Source: an uncultured Collinsella sp. (lineage in GTDB: Bacteria; Actinomycetota; Coriobacteriia; Coriobacteriales; Coriobacteriaceae). Taken from it: 7,077 bases of DNA. Shown here one piece after another: positions 4,607 to 7,077 of this stretch; within the stretch, counting starts at the first letter, position 1; every line of letters begins with the position of its first letter. The translations under genes and the position numbers were made by a program. The DNA lies in contig CABQJV010000049.1 of the NCBI GenBank assembly GCA_902464565.1, positions 1 through 7,077 of the forward strand, given 5' to 3'. Below the pieces are notes generated by a model that saw only the letters and a list, made by a program, of their open reading frames with translations, was not told the origin of the DNA and did no database searches.

Positions 4607-6977
4607 CGACAACGCGCTGGTGGTGGCGCTCGATACCTCGACCGACATGCTTGCCTGCGCGGCAAGTTGGATTGATGGGCAGACGGGCGAGACGAAGCTC
4701 GCGAGTGGCGACCACATGTGTCGCCGTCACGCCAACGTTGAGCTCGTGAATACCGTTGATGGCGTGCTGGCTCAAGCCGGTCTGGATCGCAGCGATGTTG
4801 GTTGCTACGTGGTCGGTCGCGGCCCGGGGTCCTTTACGGGTGTGCGCATCGGCATCTCCACTGCCAAGGGCCTCGCGCGCGGTGCCAATGTTCCGCTGCT
4901 GGGCGTGTCGACGCTTGACGCTTGCGCTTGGACGGCGTGGAAGGCTGGCGTGCGCGGCAAGCTTGGTATCTTGGCCGATGCTATGCGCGGTGAGGTATAT
5001 CCGGCGCTGTATATGCTGGTCGATGAGGGTCCCGAGCGTCAATTTGAGCGCGAGCACGTGGTCAAGGTCGCCGTGGCGCTCGATGAGTGGCGCCAAGCAG
5101 CGGACTGGGACCAGGTTCAGCTGACTGGTGACGGTCTCGTGCGCTATGGCAAGCTGTTGGGTGAGGACGAGACCGCCCGCTGCGTGGAGCGCGACCTGTG
5201 GTGGCCTTCGGGCGAGGGCTTGCTGCTCGCGCACGCTGCGGGTGACGGCGATCCGGCTCGCGTCCTGCCGATTTACACGCGCCTTTCTGATGCCGAGGAA
5301 AACGAGCGCAAGCGTCTTGGTCTTGCCGAGAGTGCGCAGAGCGAAATTACGGGCGTTGCCGATGAGCTCGCCGGTCGTCATCTGCAGTTCCGTCCCATGG
5401 GCGCGGCGGATGCCGAGGGCGCGAGCACGCTGGAGGCTGCCTGCTTTGAAGGTGCCGGACACGAGGCGTGGACGTCGGGCATGTTCCTGTCCGAACTGGG
5501 CGAGGACGTCGCTGTGCCGCGTAGTTGGTGGGTGGCACACGACGACGGCAAGCTGCTGGGCATTGCCGGCGGTATGGTCGTGGACGGTGATGTGCAGATT
5601 CTGGATGTCGCCGTCGACCCGGCACATCGCCGTGAGGGTATTGCCCGCAAGCTGCTGTCGCACGTGAGCTATGATGCCCAGATGCTCGGCTGCACCACGG
5701 CTTCGCTCGAGGTCGAGGACGGCAACGAGGGAGCGATCGCGCTTTATAACGCTCTGGGCTTTACCGAGGCAGGACGGCGCCGCGGCTACTATGGTGCCGG
5801 CAAGGATGCCATCGTCATGACGGCTCCGCTGCCCCTGGTGCTTCCGGTCGACAATGCTTCGCCCGAGCCGACGGCGGCTGAGCAGCGTGTATGGCCGCTG
5901 CCTGCGCCTGGGCGCTCCGAGGGGGAGTGTGCCGAAATTGAGCGCCGCCGCCTAGTGCTCGCTATCGAGAGTTCCTGCGACGAGACGGCCGTGGCGATTA
6001 TCGATGCGGATGGCAATATGCTGGCCAACCAGGTGTCGACACAGATTGATTTTCATGCCCGCTTTGGCGGCGTGGTGCCCGAGATCGCCTCGCGCAAACA
6101 CGTTGAGGTGATTGTGAGTGTCGTGGATGCGGCGCTCGAGGATGCCGCAGCATCGCTTGGTCTTGAGGGTGGAGCCATTGCCCCCAGCGAGCTTGCCGCC
6201 GTGGGCGTGACACAGGGTCCGGGCCTGGTGGGCGCCCTCGTGGTGGGCGTTGCCTTTGCCAAAGGCTTTGCCTACGCTGCCGGTAAGCCGCTCGTATGCG
6301 TCAACCATCTGGAGGGGCACCTGTTTGCCAACTTGCTGGCGCAGCCCGACCTCAAGCCTCCGTTTATCTTTACGCTTGTCTCGGGCGGGCACACCATGCT
6401 CGTGCACGTAAAGGCATGGGGCGACTACGAGGTGCTCGGTGAGACGCTCGACGACGCCGTGGGCGAGGCCTTCGACAAGGTGGCCAAGGCGTTGGGCCTG
6501 GGCTATCCCGGTGGCCCCATCATTTCCAAGCTGGCCGAGACGGGCAATCCCCGCGCGATCGATTTCCCCCGTGCGCTTAACAGCAGGGGAGACTATCGTT
6601 TCTCGCTTTCGGGTCTTAAAACGGCCGTGACGCTCTACATCGAGCAGGAGACCAAGGCCGGGCGCACGATTCACCTTCCCGACCTAGCGGCCTCGTTTGA
6701 GGCGGCGGTCTTTGACGTGCAGTACAAGAAGGCCAAAAACGCCCTGCACGCTACCGGGTGCAAGGAGTATTGCATCGGCGGCGGCGTCTCGGCTAACCCG
6801 CATCTGCGCGAGATGATGATCAAGAAGCTCGGTCGTCAGGGGATCCGCGTGACGGTGCCGCCCTTGTCTGCCTGCACCGATAACGCCGCCATGATCGCGG
6901 AGGTCGCTCGCCGTAAATTCGACCGAGGTGAAATCTCGCCGTTCGACGTCGACGCCGATCCAAACATGACGCTGTAG
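4593..6977 (+). CDS. tsaB-rimI-tsaD: TsaB-RimI-TsaD three-domain fusion (t6A37 transferase plus N-acetyltransferase)
   Basis: Three normally separate enzymes lie in one 794-residue chain. TsaB (about 8-240), the non-catalytic partner, has VALDTS (10-15), GRGPGSFTGVRIGIS (75-89) and GEVY (133-136). RimI (about 263-412), a GNAT acetyltransferase expected to act on bS18, has VDPAHRREGIA (341-351) for acetyl-CoA and LEVEDGN...ALYNALGF (372-390). Its Glu373 and Tyr385 match E. coli catalytic Glu103 and Tyr115. A Pro/Ala/Glu-rich linker (about 411-450) leads to TsaD (about 452-794), which moves threonylcarbamoyl from its AMP adduct to A37. TsaD shows IESSCDET (458-465), GPGLVGAL (542-549), metal ligands His572 and His576 in NHLEGH, VSGGH (596-600), SGLKT (673-677), GGGVSAN (729-735) and CTDN (761-764) with Asp763. 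All active sites look intact. ATG 4593 is chosen for its AAGG at 4580-4583 and the usual TsaB beginning. An in-frame TTG at 4575 is less likely. Confidence 0.96.
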   Translation: MSLHNDNALVVALDTSTDMLACAASWIDGQTGETKLASGDHMCRRHANVELVNTVDGVLAQAGLDRSDVGCYVVGRGPGSFTGVRIGISTAKGLARGANVPLLGVSTLDACAWTAWKAGVRGKLGILADAMRGEVYPALYMLVDEGPERQFEREHVVKVAVALDEWRQAADWDQVQLTGDGLVRYGKLLGEDETARCVERDLWWPSGEGLLLAHAAGDGDPARVLPIYTRLSDAEENERKRLGLAESAQSEITGVADELAGRHLQFRPMGAADAEGASTLEAACFEGAGHEAWTSGMFLSELGEDVAVPRSWWVAHDDGKLLGIAGGMVVDGDVQILDVAVDPAHRREGIARKLLSHVSYDAQMLGCTTASLEVEDGNEGAIALYNALGFTEAGRRRGYYGAGKDAIVMTAPLPLVLPVDNASPEPTAAEQRVWPLPAPGRSEGECAEIERRRLVLAIESSCDETAVAIIDADGNMLANQVSTQIDFHARFGGVVPEIASRKHVEVIVSVVDAALEDAAASLGLEGGAIAPSELAAVGVTQGPGLVGALVVGVAFAKGFAYAAGKPLVCVNHLEGHLFANLLAQPDLKPPFIFTLVSGGHTMLVHVKAWGDYEVLGETLDDAVGEAFDKVAKALGLGYPGGPIISKLAETGNPRAIDFPRALNSRGDYRFSLSGLKTAVTLYIEQETKAGRTIHLPDLAASFEAAVFDVQYKKAKNALHATGCKEYCIGGGVSANPHLREMMIKKLGRQGIRVTVPPLSACTDNAAMIAEVARRKFDRGEISPFDVDADPNMTL

Positions 6978-6988
6978 TCGTACGGGTA

Positions 6989-7010
6989 CGGTCCCCGACC
7001 GGAGGGGCCG
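6989..7010 (+). other. GC-rich hairpin in the operon 3' tail
   Basis: CGG plus CCCC (6989-6991, 6993-6996) can pair with GGGG plus CCG (7004-7010), giving seven pairs, one bulged T (6992) and a 7-nt loop, GACCGGA. No T-run follows, so it is not a classical terminator by itself. It starts 11 nt after the tsaD stop codon and could protect the 3' end from exonucleases or be part of a larger folded element. A tandem GTACGG pair (6980-6991) overlaps its left arm. Confidence 0.4.
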
Positions 7011-7047
7011 GATATAAGGTTTCCTGCTCTACAGTCCTGCGCAAGAC

Positions 7048-7073
7048 GAAGGCCACATTAAGTGGCCTTCTTT
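7048..7073 (+). terminator. Rho-independent terminator of the operon
   Basis: GAAGGCCAC (7048-7056) pairs perfectly with GTGGCCTTC (7062-7070) around the loop ATTAA. A short T tract (7071-7073) follows on the + strand. The reverse strand has no T-run after the stem, so it serves the genes in this window. It would end a transcript of about 6.9 kb. Confidence 0.85.
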
Positions 7074-7077
7074 GCGT

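Noticed and set aside
4491..5663. 390-codon open frame on the minus strand opposite tsaE and the TsaB/RimI part
   Set aside because: Its translation is low-complexity, Arg/Ala/His-rich, and shows no family motif. It mirrors the codon pattern of strongly supported genes on the other strand, as often happens in GC-rich DNA.
5952..6674. 240-codon minus-strand frame opposite TsaD
   Set aside because: No recognisable motif or ribosome-binding site, and it lies fully within a certain gene. It is an antisense shadow.
6943..6952. Perfect 10-bp palindrome TCGACGTCGA near the tsaD end
   Set aside because: It encodes part of an Asp/Val-rich stretch (FDVDAD) in GC-rich DNA and has no companion sites. 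Probably chance.
7001..7007. GGAGGGG as a ribosome-binding site for a small gene after tsaD
   Set aside because: No ATG or TTG follows before the window ends. The only GTG lies inside the terminator stem.

Overview
The window looks like one complete housekeeping operon, read left to right, from a moderately GC-rich actinobacterium. The gene order acpS, nnr, alr, tsaE, tsaB, rimI, tsaD is a widespread actinobacterial/Gram-positive arrangement. The tsaB, rimI and tsaD steps fused into one protein, together with the codon usage, points to the Coriobacteriia, most likely Collinsella or a close relative. That taxonomic call is an inference from content and general knowledge, not from a database match.

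Layout. A strong rho-independent terminator (14-44) closes an upstream unit that lies outside the window. A short T-rich leader (45-153) holds two promoter-like sequences and the acpS ribosome-binding site. Six genes follow, almost without gaps: acpS (154-693); nnr (694-2310, directly abutting); alr (2313-3458, 2-nt gap); a family-4 uracil-DNA glycosylase (3467-4087, 8-nt gap); tsaE (4100-4606, 12-nt gap); and a tsaB-rimI-tsaD fusion (4593-6977, 14-nt overlap). A 70-nt tail containing a GC-rich hairpin leads to a second terminator (7048-7073). No stretch over 300 bases lacks a gene. I see no tRNA or rRNA gene, CRISPR array, insertion sequence or attachment site.

How the genes work together. 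The operon bundles core maintenance functions. AcpS activates acyl carrier protein for fatty-acid synthesis. Nnr repairs damaged NAD(P)H hydrates. Alr supplies D-alanine for peptidoglycan. The glycosylase removes uracil from DNA. TsaE plus the fusion protein would make the t6A37 tRNA modification, using threonylcarbamoyl-AMP supplied by TsaC/Sua5 encoded elsewhere. The RimI domain probably N-acetylates ribosomal protein bS18.

Nothing here is clearly a new biological system. The points most worth a second look are the three-enzyme fusion, an alanine racemase lacking the usual carbamylated lysine, a 50-residue tail on AcpS, a DNA-repair gene placed inside the conserved cluster, and the structured 3' tail.
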